NCBI GenBank assembly: GCA_022496805.1
Contig: CM040088.1
Coordinates: 1,302,001-1,366,000, forward strand
DNA length: 64,000 nt
Reading direction: 5' to 3'
Origin: Pohlia nutans
Lineage: Eukaryota > Streptophyta > Bryopsida > Bryales > Mniaceae
Shown here: positions 24,401-35,494 of the stretch, one piece after another
Position numbering within the stretch: position 1 is the first letter of the stretch
Layout of the letters: the number at the start of each line of letters is the position of its first letter
Translations under genes and position numbers: made by a program
Notes under the pieces: generated by a model
What the model was told of the DNA's origin: nothing
Seen by the model: the letters and a program-made list of their open reading frames with translations, nothing else
Databases searched by the model: none

Positions 24401-26030
24401 TTAATATTTGGACGTGAATCGTAGAAGTTATGAGCGGATGAAGTTTAACATATCTGATAATTCATCCATCGGTTAGAGTTTAGGGTAGAGTAATTTTATT
24501 TATTTAATGCTTTCGGCGTATTAAAAATTTATTTACAACTTGTGCATTTTTTTTTAATATCATGCTTTTGGATCATAATCTTTTGACATTTAGGGTTGAG
24601 GCCCCATAAAGTACAACAATTTGCGATTTTGAATATTATTTACAGTCACGTACAAAATACCCTAAACACTTGCATGACTTCAAATGAATGTAATAATCAT
24701 GCATTTGACATATTAAATATGTTTACAACTTGTTGGTTAATTATGATCATGCATTTGGAAGGTAATTATATGACATTTATAATTATAATTATGATTTAGT
24801 AAGAGTCCCTAAATGGCTGCTATCACTGTATAATATTAATATTCATTAATTTTCACTTAAAAATCGCACTACAATAAAAATACGAATATGGCAATAAGTA
24901 GTATTTGGAAAATTATGGGTTGATATGGGTACCACTTTGAACCGTGAGACGCGCAAATGAATGTGAGACTTATGTCAAAGTCATTTTAATATGTGTGCTA
25001 GACGTTTTGTCTTCGATACCAAATGTATATTTGCATGCAATCATGGTGTCTATAACGCCCATAGTTTTAATAATATTTCAAGATTTTTCAAGATTTTTGT
25101 CACTCGTTAATCTATTCCTTATGTTCTCATTATTTGTTAATTCATGTATTTAACGCCAAATATATATTGCACTAGCTACACGGTCATGTTAATATTTAAT
25201 TAAATGTGAATTATTTGCAATTATTCTGTAAAATGCTTGTATATATTTAAATTTTCCATATATCTATTTAATATATCTCATTATTTTGTAACTAACGTGG
25301 TTAATGCTTTTAAATTCAAGAACACAATGAAATAACACATTAAATTTAATTTTAACGGAATTACCTCCAACTATATTGTTAATTGCTTTTATATATTTCA
25401 AACACTCGTCATTACGACAATTAGATTACATTTGTAATTAATGTCACTGACTATAATAATAGTATGAACGTGTCGTGACTAATAAGTGGATTACATTTTG
25501 ACTTACTATATTGCAAGCTAAATACTACAGTGAAAGAATATTCCAAAATTGGTTTTATAACACCTTATATTACTTTTACAAATTCTAGGAATATTCTTAG
25601 AATATACCCTAACTAAACTATAAATACTAGAATATGTAAAATTACTTCATAGCCCTCGATTAAATACCCTAAAAGCGCTCATGAAATTTATAGGAAGTTA
25701 CCTCCCTGAGGTGGTTATTTTATTGTCAACTACGTTTGTACTTTCTACAAATCCAACAAAGTGCAGTTTGAATGATATTATTATTATGATCTACAATTTA
25801 ATATAGGGCAGTGTCTCACTCTAGATTTTTTTGTTTCCAATATTCGTGTTACATAGGGATAGAATCTATATTTGAATGAAGTATTCAAATACTGTATAGG
25901 ACTCTATTATTGACGCGTATATTTTTTTAGTGAGCTTTTGTCCTTGACAGTTGTAAAGTCCACTAAACTTCGTGGACGATATGATTTTTCAGTGGATGAA
26001 AAATCACGGTTCGAAAATCTCCCTTGCTCT
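21479..26030. other. AT-rich gene-free core of the divergent region
   Basis: About 4.5 kb of very AT-rich DNA has no credible coding frame. It holds a right end of a TTAA-type element (AAAGGGTTAA at 22546-22554) whose partner I did not find, and a set of inverted and direct AT-rich repeats between about 22725 and 23830. It carries no copy of the element palindrome, which suggests it was inserted into, or expanded within, the control region of the large element. Confidence 0.5.
22725..23830. repeat. AT-rich inverted and direct repeats
   Basis: A segment at about 22735-22960 (landmarks TTTAGCGCTAGCTGTATTTTA, AAAGGTATGTATGATTTGTAA) recurs in inverted orientation at about 23330-23540. A third diverged copy, in the same sense as the second, lies at about 23580-23820. 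A related piece is at about 33820-33880. The repeats are non-coding, and the arms could fold into a long imperfect stem. Confidence 0.65.
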
Positions 26031-26039
26031 TCCCGCCAC

Positions 26040-26271
26040 ATCGTTCCCGCCTTATTGTCTATAAATCTTGAACGGCAACTGAAATTTTCCCTTTCTCGAT
26101 TCTTTGCGTGCTCGTGCTCCTCCGTTCGCGTACTCCACCATTCCGGTTCTTGTACTCTCGCATAGTCGAAAGGAGGACATTTTTTTGCTGAAGCTTTGTG
26201 GAGAGCGTGTGTAGTTGCGGGCTGAGGCTGTTGAATCGTGCCAAGAGGCGCTGTGTCTGCGACATTTTCCG
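26040..26271 (+). promoter_or_regulatory. Putative 5' leader exon of the first transposase-like gene
   Basis: A short GC-richer island in AT-rich DNA ends at a good donor (CCG/GTAAGAG, intron from 26272). The intron would run to an acceptor near 27766-27793, just before the start codon at 27810, and would contain the whole 76-bp palindrome array. The second transposase-like gene has the same layout. The transcription start is not defined. Confidence 0.45.
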
Positions 26272-26516
26272 GTAAGAGATCACTACCTACTTTTTCCACA
26301 ACTTCAAGTTATAGGGTTAGCGCGCACCATTTAGATAGGTCTCATTTTCATACTATGATGGTATTGTAAGCATTCGGACGGAGCCTTCTTTCCCACAATT
26401 GTAAATGGCATAGCGTTTATTTGTAATCCACAGTGCAGTTGCTGTTGCTTGAATTCGAAATGCGGAACGTATATGCCGTTGATTCCCGGCATTGTCGCCG
26501 TAAATCCCGGGACATA

Positions 26517-27722
26517 TTAGCTTGACTCGACCTGAATATGAGCCCAGTTCCTCGGGAATGTAACTGCTTGCACTTGTACAATTAGCTCGACTCGACCTAA
26601 TTTGCACCAGCGTTACCCACATTTAGTATTGTACTGGAGAATGATTCATCTTCATGTTTAGCTCGAATCGACCTAAATGGCACCAGCGATACTTACATGG
26701 AGCAATGTACTAGAGCAATATTCGTCTTCCAGTTTAGGTCGACTCGACCTAATTTGCACCAACCATCCCTAAATATTCCCTTCTACTGGAACAATTTGCA
26801 TCTACGAGTTTAGCTCAAGTCGACCTAATCTGCACCTGGGTCACCTGCATCTAGCCTAGTACTCGAGCGAGATGCATCTTCCAGTTTAGGTCGACTCGAC
26901 CTAATTTACACCAAGGTTGAATAATAGTATCCCTGTATAGGAGCCCGTTATATCTTCTAGTTTAGGTCAAGTCGACCTAAACTGCACCAACCATTCCTAC
27001 ATGTAGCCTTGTACTGGGAAGATTATCATATGCCAGTTTAGGTCGACTCGACCTAAACTGTACAAGAACTCCTTTCTTGATCACAGGGCTTCCTGTGGTA
27101 AATTCATCCAGATTCAGGTGGAACCGACCTAAAGTCTACATATCCCTTCCATTCTGGAGACATTCTAATTTGTACCCTGTGCCAATTATGCTACTCAGTT
27201 CAGCTCGGGCGATCTAAATCGCAAGGGCACTTATCATGCATTCGAGCCACTGCATCCCCTACCGTACGGGTCTACCAATCTCGACATTTTAGGTCGAGCC
27301 GACCTAAACTACCCTGGCCAGTGATCTTCTTTTGAGAACCTAGAAGTGAGTCATATGTCTCACCCCAATATTTCAACTTAGCCCGTGTTGATATCAACCT
27401 GGGGACCCCTCCTTGTACTTACATGAAGTAACCGGATGGTGGACTAAATTCTTCACATCAAGTTAGCTCGGCTCGACCTAAACTGCGATGATGACGGAAT
27501 CTATGTCCCCACAATTGTGGATAGACACTTTCTGGTTACTCATACCGATACTAAGACATAGTCCACACAACTGAGGTCGAGTCGACCTAAACAGAATCTA
27601 AAAATTGAACATACTCTTACGCTCGGGCCTCCATGTGCACTGACCCTACATCTTCCGTATACCTCTAGTTACGTATGTATATCTTCGCAATCCCTTGTCA
27701 TTTAGCTCGCCTCGACCTAATC
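26517..27722. repeat. 76-bp-phased palindrome array upstream of transposase 1
   Basis: Copies of the palindrome start at 26517, 26582, 26658, 26734, 26810, 26886, 26962, 27038 and 27114; the last seven steps are exactly 76 bp. Looser copies follow at 27200, 27289, 27378 (degenerate), 27463, 27572 and 27702. The best copies read TTAGGTCGACTCGACCTAA, symmetric around one base. The spacers are recognisably related (GCACCA after the motif, a CTTCCAG-like end) but much more diverged than the motif. The array therefore arose by tandem duplication and the palindrome was then conserved. It lies in the proposed leader intron. Confidence 0.9.
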
Positions 27723-27809
27723 AAGCATAGAAGAGCATTCTCTACTGTACTATATTCTAACTACAGGGCATGCAATCGTTCAGGTATATTCAGGTCCTCT
27801 GCTGGTGCC

Positions 27810-30650
27810 ATGGACCCTGCTCGCATGACGATTGCTGGAATCGACTCCTCCGACGATGAAGCTGAGGCCCAACATACACTGGACGTCGAGGTTCCGGATT
27901 GTGAAGGCATCCCGCGACGTCGGTGGAATACTCAGTGTGTAGCTTTGTTCAATGATGCTGGTTTGGATGTTGGGGACGGAACTTGTCATAGTGTCAGCTC
28001 TGACCTTGTCCTCGGAGCGAACGGACCACTCGGAGACACTCACGTTGCTGTTCACATAGTGCGGAGTCACTCTGAGGTAGACATCCCCCGCGATTGGAGG
28101 TACTCGTTGCGGGCCTGGCCGATTCGGCTTGTCCATATCAATGGAGCTAGCCTCCATGATCATGAAATTCGCGACAACTACAACCGTCGCCAAGCTAGTC
28201 TCACGCAGCCGTCTTCCGCTAGGTCGTCAAGATATACTAGTACAGTGAAGAATCCGCCCCGGGAGACTTCCGTCAGATCGCAGCAACTCCTCACTCAAGA
28301 CTCTATCAACTCCGTCTCTAGCAATGTCTGTTGCAGCAAGAACTGCGTTCAACCCTTTTCGAGGGACAAGATTCGTGCCTTCCGCGAACGTATGTATCAG
28401 GGAACCTCCTTCCAGTTCAGATTCCACATGAAGATGGACATCCACAGGTAGATTCACCGCGATTCTCAAAACCGGAGGGTTGTGACTATCGAAGGTACTG
28501 ATGTTTGCGTGCGAGCATGGATGCTTATTGCAGGTGTCCCCGAAGCTACATTCTACCGTTACCAAACATACGCTGTGCAGGGGCGGGAAGCGCATCCTCA
28601 TGGAAATTCGGGAATTAGAAAACCTCGTAATCACACCGTTCAAGCCACCGCGACGCTGCGATGTATTTTAGAGAAATCCGCAGACCACATGCCCCACCGT
28701 ACTAGGACGCTTAAATCCGGGGTCAAGGTCGTTTCCATGATTCTGCCGGCAACCTTTCAGTGGAAAGACACCATTCCCGAACTCAACGCGGTGAATGCAG
28801 CGTTTGGGTTGAAGGAAGTCTCGCCTTCCAACTTGAGCAAGATTAGGTCGTCCACCTTCAGTGAGTTCGACGCAAAGAAACCGGGTGACAATTTCGCTCG
28901 ATGCGCAATGTGCGACAAATATCATTCTCTTAGGAGGGGATCAATAGCTGGATCCCAACAAGCGTTGCTCTGGGCTAAGAAATTAGACAAGCATCTGGCT
29001 CTTGCGCGTGCGCACCGGGAGTTGTATTACGCCAACCGCACCCGATCCTTCAACTTCCCCCACGAGTGTCTCACGATCATGCATGACAAGATGGACCACG
29101 CGAAAACGGCTTCTCCGGTTTTCTCCCACAAGAGCAAAGAGATTGATGGCCTAGTGAAGTTGCCCGTCTCCGTTACTGGTATGATTGCACATGGCCACGC
29201 CGATGTGCGCTATGCGCATTACGGCCTGGATCTGTTCTCGCATGATTCCAATTACACTATTGGCTCAATAGCCAGGTTGTTGCGGGATCTAGAGTTGCCT
29301 CCTAAGTTTTCATCTCGGGAATTGTTCGTGGGATCAAAGTCATCTCCTTTGTTTGATGCAGTGCTGAAGGGAGCAGAGACTTGTGAACCATCGTTGCGTC
29401 CGACCGCTGGAACCTCTCCTCTAGCGACTCCTTTGCCGCCCGTTCTCCATGTGCAAATGGACAATGCCACCGGGGACAACAAGTATAGATATGTTTTCTG
29501 TTTTTGGTCTCTTCTCGTTGCAAAAAAAATATTTCGTGAAGTGCATGTTAATTTTATGCTAGTGGGTCACACGTACGACGACATTGATGCGCTGTTCGGA
29601 AGGTGGAGCATGTTGTTGCGGAAGGAAAACTTTCCTACGATTCCTTTGCTCATGAAGTCCTTCATGGACGTGGAATCTATCCCCACTATCCCACACCTTG
29701 TCGAAGAAGTGCATGATTTCAAAGGGTTCATCGAAGGCAGTATTATGGAGGGAGATGAAGCGCTCGTAGGACACACCAAGGCACAGCAATTTAAGTTCTA
29801 CCTTGACTCTACTGGTTGTCCGGTGTTGAAGTACAAGATTTTCTGCACGGACGTAGACTGGTTGCCCAAAGAAGGTGGAGGGATCAAATTGTGGAAGGAG
29901 GATTCGGAAGGTAGGAGTTTGTGGCCCCGTGGAGTGCCAATTCCAGTTGCGCAGCGTCCGATGAGGAACGTGGAAGACATCTCGAAAGGTATATCTGGAT
30001 TTATCAAATACTGGGAGAATTTGTGCAATGAGGACCTCACCGGGGAATTTAGAAGACGCTATGAGCATTTGATACATTATTGGCGAGCTGTGAAGGTAGC
30101 GCTTCAAGAGCCTTCGCAACCGTCCAATGTTTTGAAAGACGGCTTCTGGCCCACAACTCGGCTTGAAGCGATAGTGGAGGATCAATACGCAGAGGATGGT
30201 GACATGCGGGAAGAGTTTGCAGAGGATGACGTTTACGTTGGGCAGATGCGGGGTCGTCCATTGCCATCATTCAGAGTGGGCCGTGACCTTTACGAAGGCT
30301 ACTTTGTTGCAATCCGACCCGCAGATGGTGACACCCGGCCAGTTTGGATTGCGAGGGCGTTGTCTGATCCTAACTCTAACCCTGAAAGACCAAATTGTGT
30401 CCTCATTCAGTACTTTCGTCCAACATCAAGGGATCAAAATGTCCAGGACTACTACACTGGATGGGACACCATGAGAGGTTTGCGTTGGAAGGTTGATGAC
30501 ACGGAACCTCCACTTTGGGAAGAAACAAATGCTTTGATGACAGCATGGAAGTCTAGGATCAAACGAGGTACTGTCGAGTGCATGATCAAAATTCCATCAG
30601 CTCAGATCGAAGTCATTAACCAAAGTTTGGCTTTGTATAATTCTACTTAA
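27810..30650 (+). pseudogene. DUF7869-type transposase-like protein 1 (one nonsense codon)
   Basis: The frame runs 947 codons (stop included) from ATG 27810 to the stop at 30648-30650 with one internal TAG at 28449 (codon 214), where the related protein at 37744 has Gln. Domains in order: an N-terminal unnamed region (EGIPRRRW...), a CC..NC cluster (VCCSKNCVQPF), a VCVRAWMLIAGVPEATFYRY segment, a C..C cluster (FARCAMCDKY), then a probable RNase H-like core. Candidate acidic residues are D429 (HDKMDHAK), D551 (VQMDNATGDNK) and D591 (VGHTYDDID). This order matches a widespread eukaryotic family I know as DUF7869-containing proteins. A role as a DDE-type transposase is inferred, not established. 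It is divergent to the minus-strand gene at 10624-17664. Confidence 0.75.
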
Positions 30651-31025
30651 GCCGTTGTTGATTGGAGGCGATGGAGAATATGGCTTTCTTGCTAGCTCTA
30701 TGTGATAGTTTTTATTTGACTATTATCGTGATACTTTGTGCTTTGATGTAAGCGATATAGTCTGTTCTATGACTAGTTCATTAGACGTTGTAGATTTCTT
30801 TTGTCCTATTTCTTATTTTATATTTGCGTGTTTTACTTTGAAGTGAAGATTTCCATTTCAAAGACTAAGTGTTTTGGTTTTGGAACAAATATAGTGGTTG
30901 CAAGAGCAATATCTATACTTTATTAATATATTTACTATTACATTGTACGTTTACTTCTTTGTATATTTGATCCGTTTTCTTTCAAGGATTAACTGTATGT
31001 ATTTGATTTTAAAAACAAGTACATA
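30651..31025. other. 3' flank of transposase 1
   Basis: AT-rich, T-rich DNA, likely the 3' UTR and the right side of the large element. No terminal inverted repeat matching the far side near 10.6 kb was found by eye. Confidence 0.4.
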
Positions 31026-31262
31026 TAAAAGGTTTAGTGGTTAAGACCACTGTTTTTTTGTTAGTGCGTTAAGCACTTGTCACAGTTTAGGGTACGGGGC
31101 TGGTTGGTTGTTACAAATTTCCTGCCTGCCGAGGCTCACTTAGCAGCACCAAGTCATGCATATCTCATATCTGCTCAAACAAATTCAACGGGAATCGAAC
31201 CCGGACCACCTATATGAGATAAACACCCATTCACAACCAACCATTGAGCTCATGACTTGGTG
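31026..31262 (-). repeat. tRNA-derived SINE, copy 1
   Basis: On the minus strand it begins CACCAAGTCATGAGCTCAATGG (A-box region, about 31255-31239) and has a B box GGGTTCGATTCCCG (31202-31189). A shared body follows, containing CATGACTTGGTGCTGCTAAG. A homologous copy lies at 40938-41160 on the plus strand. The paired boxes and the shared 3' body mark a SINE rather than a tRNA gene. Confidence 0.7.
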
Positions 31263-31566
31263 TCCAGGAGATGAGAAACCAGTCCCTTATACATAAGCAT
31301 TATTTTTATTTCAGATGGTACTATATTAGTTTGGAAACGACCGATCTTTTCATGACTCTCATTTTAATGGAAACTCCTCCTTCCAATTGGGAGCGATCAT
31401 TCTTTCCATAACTCTCATTTTAATGGAAATTCCTACTTCCATATGATAAATGTACTAACTATCCACCTAAATTGATAATCCATTTAGATTCAATCCTCCC
31501 CCTTGAAAATGAGAGATATGATTTTGAGAGGTCCCTATTCTCTCATTTTAATGAATATTGTGTTAA
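31263..31566. other. AT-rich repeat-containing gap
   Basis: No gene. A segment containing CTCATTTTAATGGAAA is present twice in tandem (about 31310-31430), and CTCATTTTAATGAA occurs again at 31540. Confidence 0.5.
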
Positions 31567-32169
31567 TTGACAACCGCGGACTCGGAGGTAGCCGCAACCT
31601 TTCGACAACTTTGTCGCACGGGTACCAAGGATACAAATCTTCGGGCTGCGGAGTTCGAGTACGTGGAATGGGTGAAGGAAATCCTTTCAGTGGACTATGG
31701 ACAGTTTGAGGTGGTGGTCCTCTATTGCAATTGGGTGGTTGCAAACATGAGAGGAGATGGCGCCACCATGAAGCGCGATGATTACGGTTTCACTACCATG
31801 AACTTTGAGAGATTGATTCCATACTCTACACAATCATTTGGCTTCCCGCTCCACATCGAATAGGTTTTTTTTGCACCGGATGTGGCCAAGCGTGGATGAG
31901 AAGTTGTGTTGCGCAGTGAACCACGAGGAGTTCGGTTATTCTCGAACCACCAACTCACGGATGAAGTACAATGCATATCATTGGGGAGAACATGTGATTT
32001 TCCCGGACTCGAAGCCACAGACCTAGATTCGGATCTCATACCGAAAACACCTATTTTGAGCGATGCAGTGGAAGTAGCCCCGGAGGTGGTTGCTAAAGCA
32101 TTAGAACGCCTTAGACAAGACGACACATCGGTAGATGATTTAGAGTATTGTGACTCAGAGCAAGATTGA
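31567..32169 (+). pseudogene. CACTA transposon polyprotein fragment (DUF4216)
   Basis: One frame with two internal stops encodes a piece of about 200 residues resembling the DUF4216 domain found at the C-terminus of CACTA/EnSpm transposase polyproteins: AEFEYVEWVKEILSVDYG, a CNWV block, MKRDDYGFTTMNFERL and FGFPLHIE-stop-VFFAPDVAKRG. The stops are TAG at 31861 (Gln expected) and TGA at 31897 (Trp expected). The frame then runs to its own end at 32169 with an acidic tail. The core transposase and element ends are missing. It could have supplied enzyme to elements such as that at 15694, but there is no direct link. Confidence 0.75.
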
Positions 32170-33410
32170 TCGAGTCCCCGTTCAATCACATACAGTTGTG
32201 AACATTCCATTCGATGGATATATCTATATATATATACATATATTCACACGTATATGTTTAATTAGCACCCTCATGTCTTGGCCACATAACACACATTCAT
32301 TTCAACCTCTCAAACTGATAATTTGCACACTTCTCACGTCAGTTGCAAACTACTACTACATGGACGGTCAGAATTATAAAACCGGCAATAACTCTTTCCC
32401 ATATTTCTTCCTAATGTAACCCCCCCCTCCCTTTCCCCACTTAATCAAGTAAATGAATATTTTATTTGTACAATTATTAAAATAATATACATGGCCAAAT
32501 CCTAATTACCATAAGCTAAATGAAAAACTACTCAATTTTGGACACAAATTCTCACTATAAAATACATAACCTAAAACCCTCATACTATACAGTGATTGAG
32601 AGGGCCAAAATACATGTAAACTGTCTCGGGCAGTGTTTATAATCTTGGGCTGCCCAAAAAAAATAAATTATGACTGTAGGGAAAATGTGACTGCAAAATA
32701 TGACTAGGAGAAAAATGTGACTGCCAAATATGACTGAGCGTTCCCCAGGAACGTTCCCATTTGTTCCCTACGAAGATATACGACGCTCCCACCCACTTAC
32801 ATGTAAGCTGTCTCGGGCAGTGTTTATAATCTTGGGCTGCCCAAAAAAAAAAATATGACTGTAGAGAAAATGTGACTGCAAAATATGACTAGGAGAAGAA
32901 TGTGACTGCCAAATATGAGTGGGCGTTCCCCAGGAACGTTCCCATTCGTTCCCTACAAAGATATACGACCCTCCCACCCACTTTATACAGTACAGCTGGC
33001 AAATATGACTGCAGAATATGACTGCCACTCACACTGTCAAATTTGGCCGCCGCCGACAATTTTGCCCGCGCAGAACGTGACTGCCGGCAGTCGCCTGTCA
33101 CCCCCAGTCACATTCTCCCAGTCATAAAAGTACCGGTCTGGCGTAGTGACTCTCAGATTGTACGAGAGATTGCACCTGATCAAGTAGTTCTACCGAATCT
33201 GCCATGCGAAGCTGAGACCTGTGAGCGAAGAATCAGTAGAATTGTTGTCATTGGTAATCAGACGTCCAAATGACTTTAATTAGGTATTTTGTGTGTGGCT
33301 TGAGGAGTTTCAGGACAATGTGAGCCTCATCAGTTGGCCGGCTTTAGAATCGTCAATGTAACATTGGCTTAGAACGATATATCATTTTGGTCTTGCCTTG
33401 TGTTGTAATC
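32170..33410. other. Repeat-rich gap
   Basis: No gene is recognised. It contains a 187-bp tandem duplication and, at about 33135-33270, a short open stretch without family match. Confidence 0.45.
32612..32985. repeat. 187-bp tandem duplication
   Basis: Two adjacent copies (32612-32798 and 32799 to about 32985) share TCTCGGGCAGTGTTTATAAT, GGGCTGCCC, and a terminal block with TTCCCCAGGAACGTTCCCAT. Within each, TATGACTG/TGTGACTGC units recur. A related GGGCTGCCCGG segment lies in the CACTA element near 15900. Confidence 0.8.
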
Positions 33411-33414
33411 ATAA

Positions 33415-33717
33415 ATTTGCAATCCTACGTGAAGAATAATCCGCAGTATGCCGACTCCAGCGTCTACCTTGTGAAATTCAAGCAATTGCAGTCGCATGTG
33501 CTGAATGTATTGAGGATTGAGTCGTTACAGATGCAGGCAGCCGCCGTGAGAGAGAATTCTACTCTCGGTGGAAGTGGAAAAATTAATTGCTATTACTGAA
33601 GGTGAAGAGATCGACTTCAGTTTGATCTGTATGTGCCGTTTAAAGCGGTTGCGAGTGATCTCAAGACTCTGATGCAGGAGATTGAGAACAAATCCTCTCG
33701 GAAGACCGGAACTCATG
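33415..33717 (+). pseudogene. COG3: COG3 fragment (conserved oligomeric Golgi subunit 3)
   Basis: A roughly 100-codon relic matches the middle of plant COG3: NNPQYADSSVYLVKFKQLQ, then VLRIESLQMQAAA, and after a stop and frame change VPFKAVASDLKTLMQEIENK followed by SSRK. COG3 is a core subunit of the COG tethering complex for retrograde transport within the Golgi. Only this segment is present, with a frameshift near 33630, no start and no flanking exons. It could be a retrocopy or a piece captured by a transposon. The parental gene is not in the window. Confidence 0.75.
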
Positions 33718-33886
33718 TTGAAAACACAATATACAAAAAGTTAACTACAGTCATTTTACTTCTTTAGAGCTAAATGTCTTAATGTGCATGTTTTATTTAA
33801 ACATAATTAAGTTTAAATTAATAATGTTTAATGTCCACAAAATTAAATTAATATTTAGTGAAGCATTTGCATTTTCATAAAGTGAA

Positions 33887-34076
33887 TTAAATATAGGATA
33901 TAGTACTAAATGATCGTCATCTTCATCAATATAGAGGGTAAAAAAATTGGTCAACAGTAAAAACTTACAACATGTTTATGTAAATTAGTGTATCTATCAC
34001 TAATCTACCTATTTAGTGTACTGAGATAATGTATCACTTTAATACAAATATTCGAGTTATATCATATAATATACGT
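33887..34076. repeat. 190-bp direct repeat, left copy
   Basis: Nearly identical to 34631-34820 (only a few differences), both starting AATTAAATATAGG and ending ATAATATACGT. The copies are about 745 bp apart. They lack TG...CA ends, so an LTR identity is not supported; a segmental tandem duplication is as likely. Confidence 0.85.
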
Positions 34077-34079
34077 CAT

Positions 34080-34615
34080 GACTCACAAACTGTCTATAAA
34101 TCTGCAATGTCAAATTTTACTAATGTCTAATGTCTAATGTTTAATGTCAAATGTCTAAATAATGTCTCATGTCTAATGTCTAAATAATGTCTAATGTCTA
34201 ATGTTTACATAATGACTGTCATATTTTTCTAAATAATTTCTAATGTCACTAATGTCACTATTGTAATGTTTCTATTGTAATGTCACTAATGGTACTAATG
34301 TCACTAATGAATCATCTGCAAATCGCCATGACTCACAAACTGTCTATGAATCTGCAATGTCAAATTTTACTAATGTCTAATGCCTAATGCCTAATGTTTA
34401 ATGTCAAATGTCAAATGTCAAATGTCTAAAAAAAGTGTAATGTGTAATGTCTATTGTCTAATGTTTAATGTCTAAACCCTAATGTCTAATGTCTAAATAA
34501 TGTCTAATGTCTAATGTCTAAAGTCTAAATAATGTCAATTTTTCCTAATGTCTAATGTTACTACTGTCACTACTGTAATGTGACTACTGTCACTACTGAA
34601 ATGTCACAATAATTA
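34080..34615. repeat. AATGTC-rich satellite
   Basis: Dozens of 7-bp units of the TAATGTC type, with variants (AATGTTTA, TAATGTCAA), run through this block. A longer segment with TGACTCACAAACTGTCTAT occurs twice (34079 and 34329), showing local duplication. It lies between the two 190-bp direct repeats. Confidence 0.85.
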
Positions 34616-34630
34616 TGGCGTGTGTGATAA

Positions 34631-34820
34631 ATTAAATATAGGATATAGTACTAAATGATCGTCATCTTCACCAATATAGAGGGTAAAAAAATTGGTCAAC
34701 AGTAAAAACTTACAACATATTTATGTAAATTAGTGTATCTATCACTAATCTACCTATTTAGTGTATCGAGATAATGTATCACTTTAATACAAATATTCGA
34801 GTTATATCATATAATATACG
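34631..34820. repeat. 190-bp direct repeat, right copy
   Basis: Second copy of the repeat at 33887-34076. The very high similarity in AT-rich non-coding DNA indicates a recent duplication or gene conversion. Confidence 0.85.
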
Positions 34821-34930
34821 TATATGTTCAATCAGAGTCCCTAAACCCTAAAGTAAAGACTCTAAAATTTAAAACCCAATAATTGACTCCTCACATATCT
34901 CCAAAATAGTAATGTCCGATTTCATCTTAA

Positions 34931-35490
34931 CCCGTAAAGGACCAAGTGTCCTAACTAGGACATTTCAATGTTCGGGTGGGTTCCCACGGTGTCAATTTTT
35001 ATTTTTATATTTTGAAATAAATTATGTGAATTTGGTGTATCAATACAGAAATGGAGATCTATTTTTTTTTATTCCGACTTTTTAAGTAGAAGTTATGGAG
35101 CAAAAGGGGTTTTTTTGGGGAGAATGGGCAGTGCGGGCACGGCTCAAAATAAACTTCAATTTTTTTTTATTTATCAACTTTAACCGTAGGATCTTGTTAT
35201 AGATTACCATAAGAGTGCATGGTAAAATTTTCATAGAATTTGACCGTACAGATTTCAAGATTATAGCGTTTGAAGTGAAAAGATGAAATTGCAGTCTTTT
35301 TGGATATTTTTTTGACCGTCTTTGAAGACATGGGAATTTTTTTTAATATTCGTCAAAAAAATTCTTAAATTTTATTTAAATGTTTGATTTGGTATTTTCT
35401 ATCAAGAGGGAAAAAAAATATTCACAAGAAAATGAATAGAAAGAGGTGAAAATGATGCTCAAAAACATAAAAACTGTGGTCCTTTAGGGG
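34931..35490. mobile_element. TTAA-bounded MITE, copy 4
   Basis: Flanked by TTAA (34927-34930 and 35491-35494), with termini CCCGTAAAGGACC and, inverted, CCCCTAAAGGACC: 12 of 13 positions match. Just inside the left end, GTCCTAACTAGGAC forms a small hairpin. The interior shares words with the copy at 51741 (CAAGATTATAGCGTTT compared with CAAGATCATAGTGTTT). Non-coding. Confidence 0.7.
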
Positions 35491-35494
35491 TTAA

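Noticed and set aside
31189..31262. A tRNA gene on the minus strand, from matching A and B boxes.
   Set aside because: Box spacing and arms do not give a cloverleaf, and the segment continues into a body shared with a second copy, so it is a SINE.
33887..34820. A miniature LTR retrotransposon (TRIM).
   Set aside because: The direct repeats lack TG/CA ends, and no primer-binding site, polypurine tract or target duplication was found.
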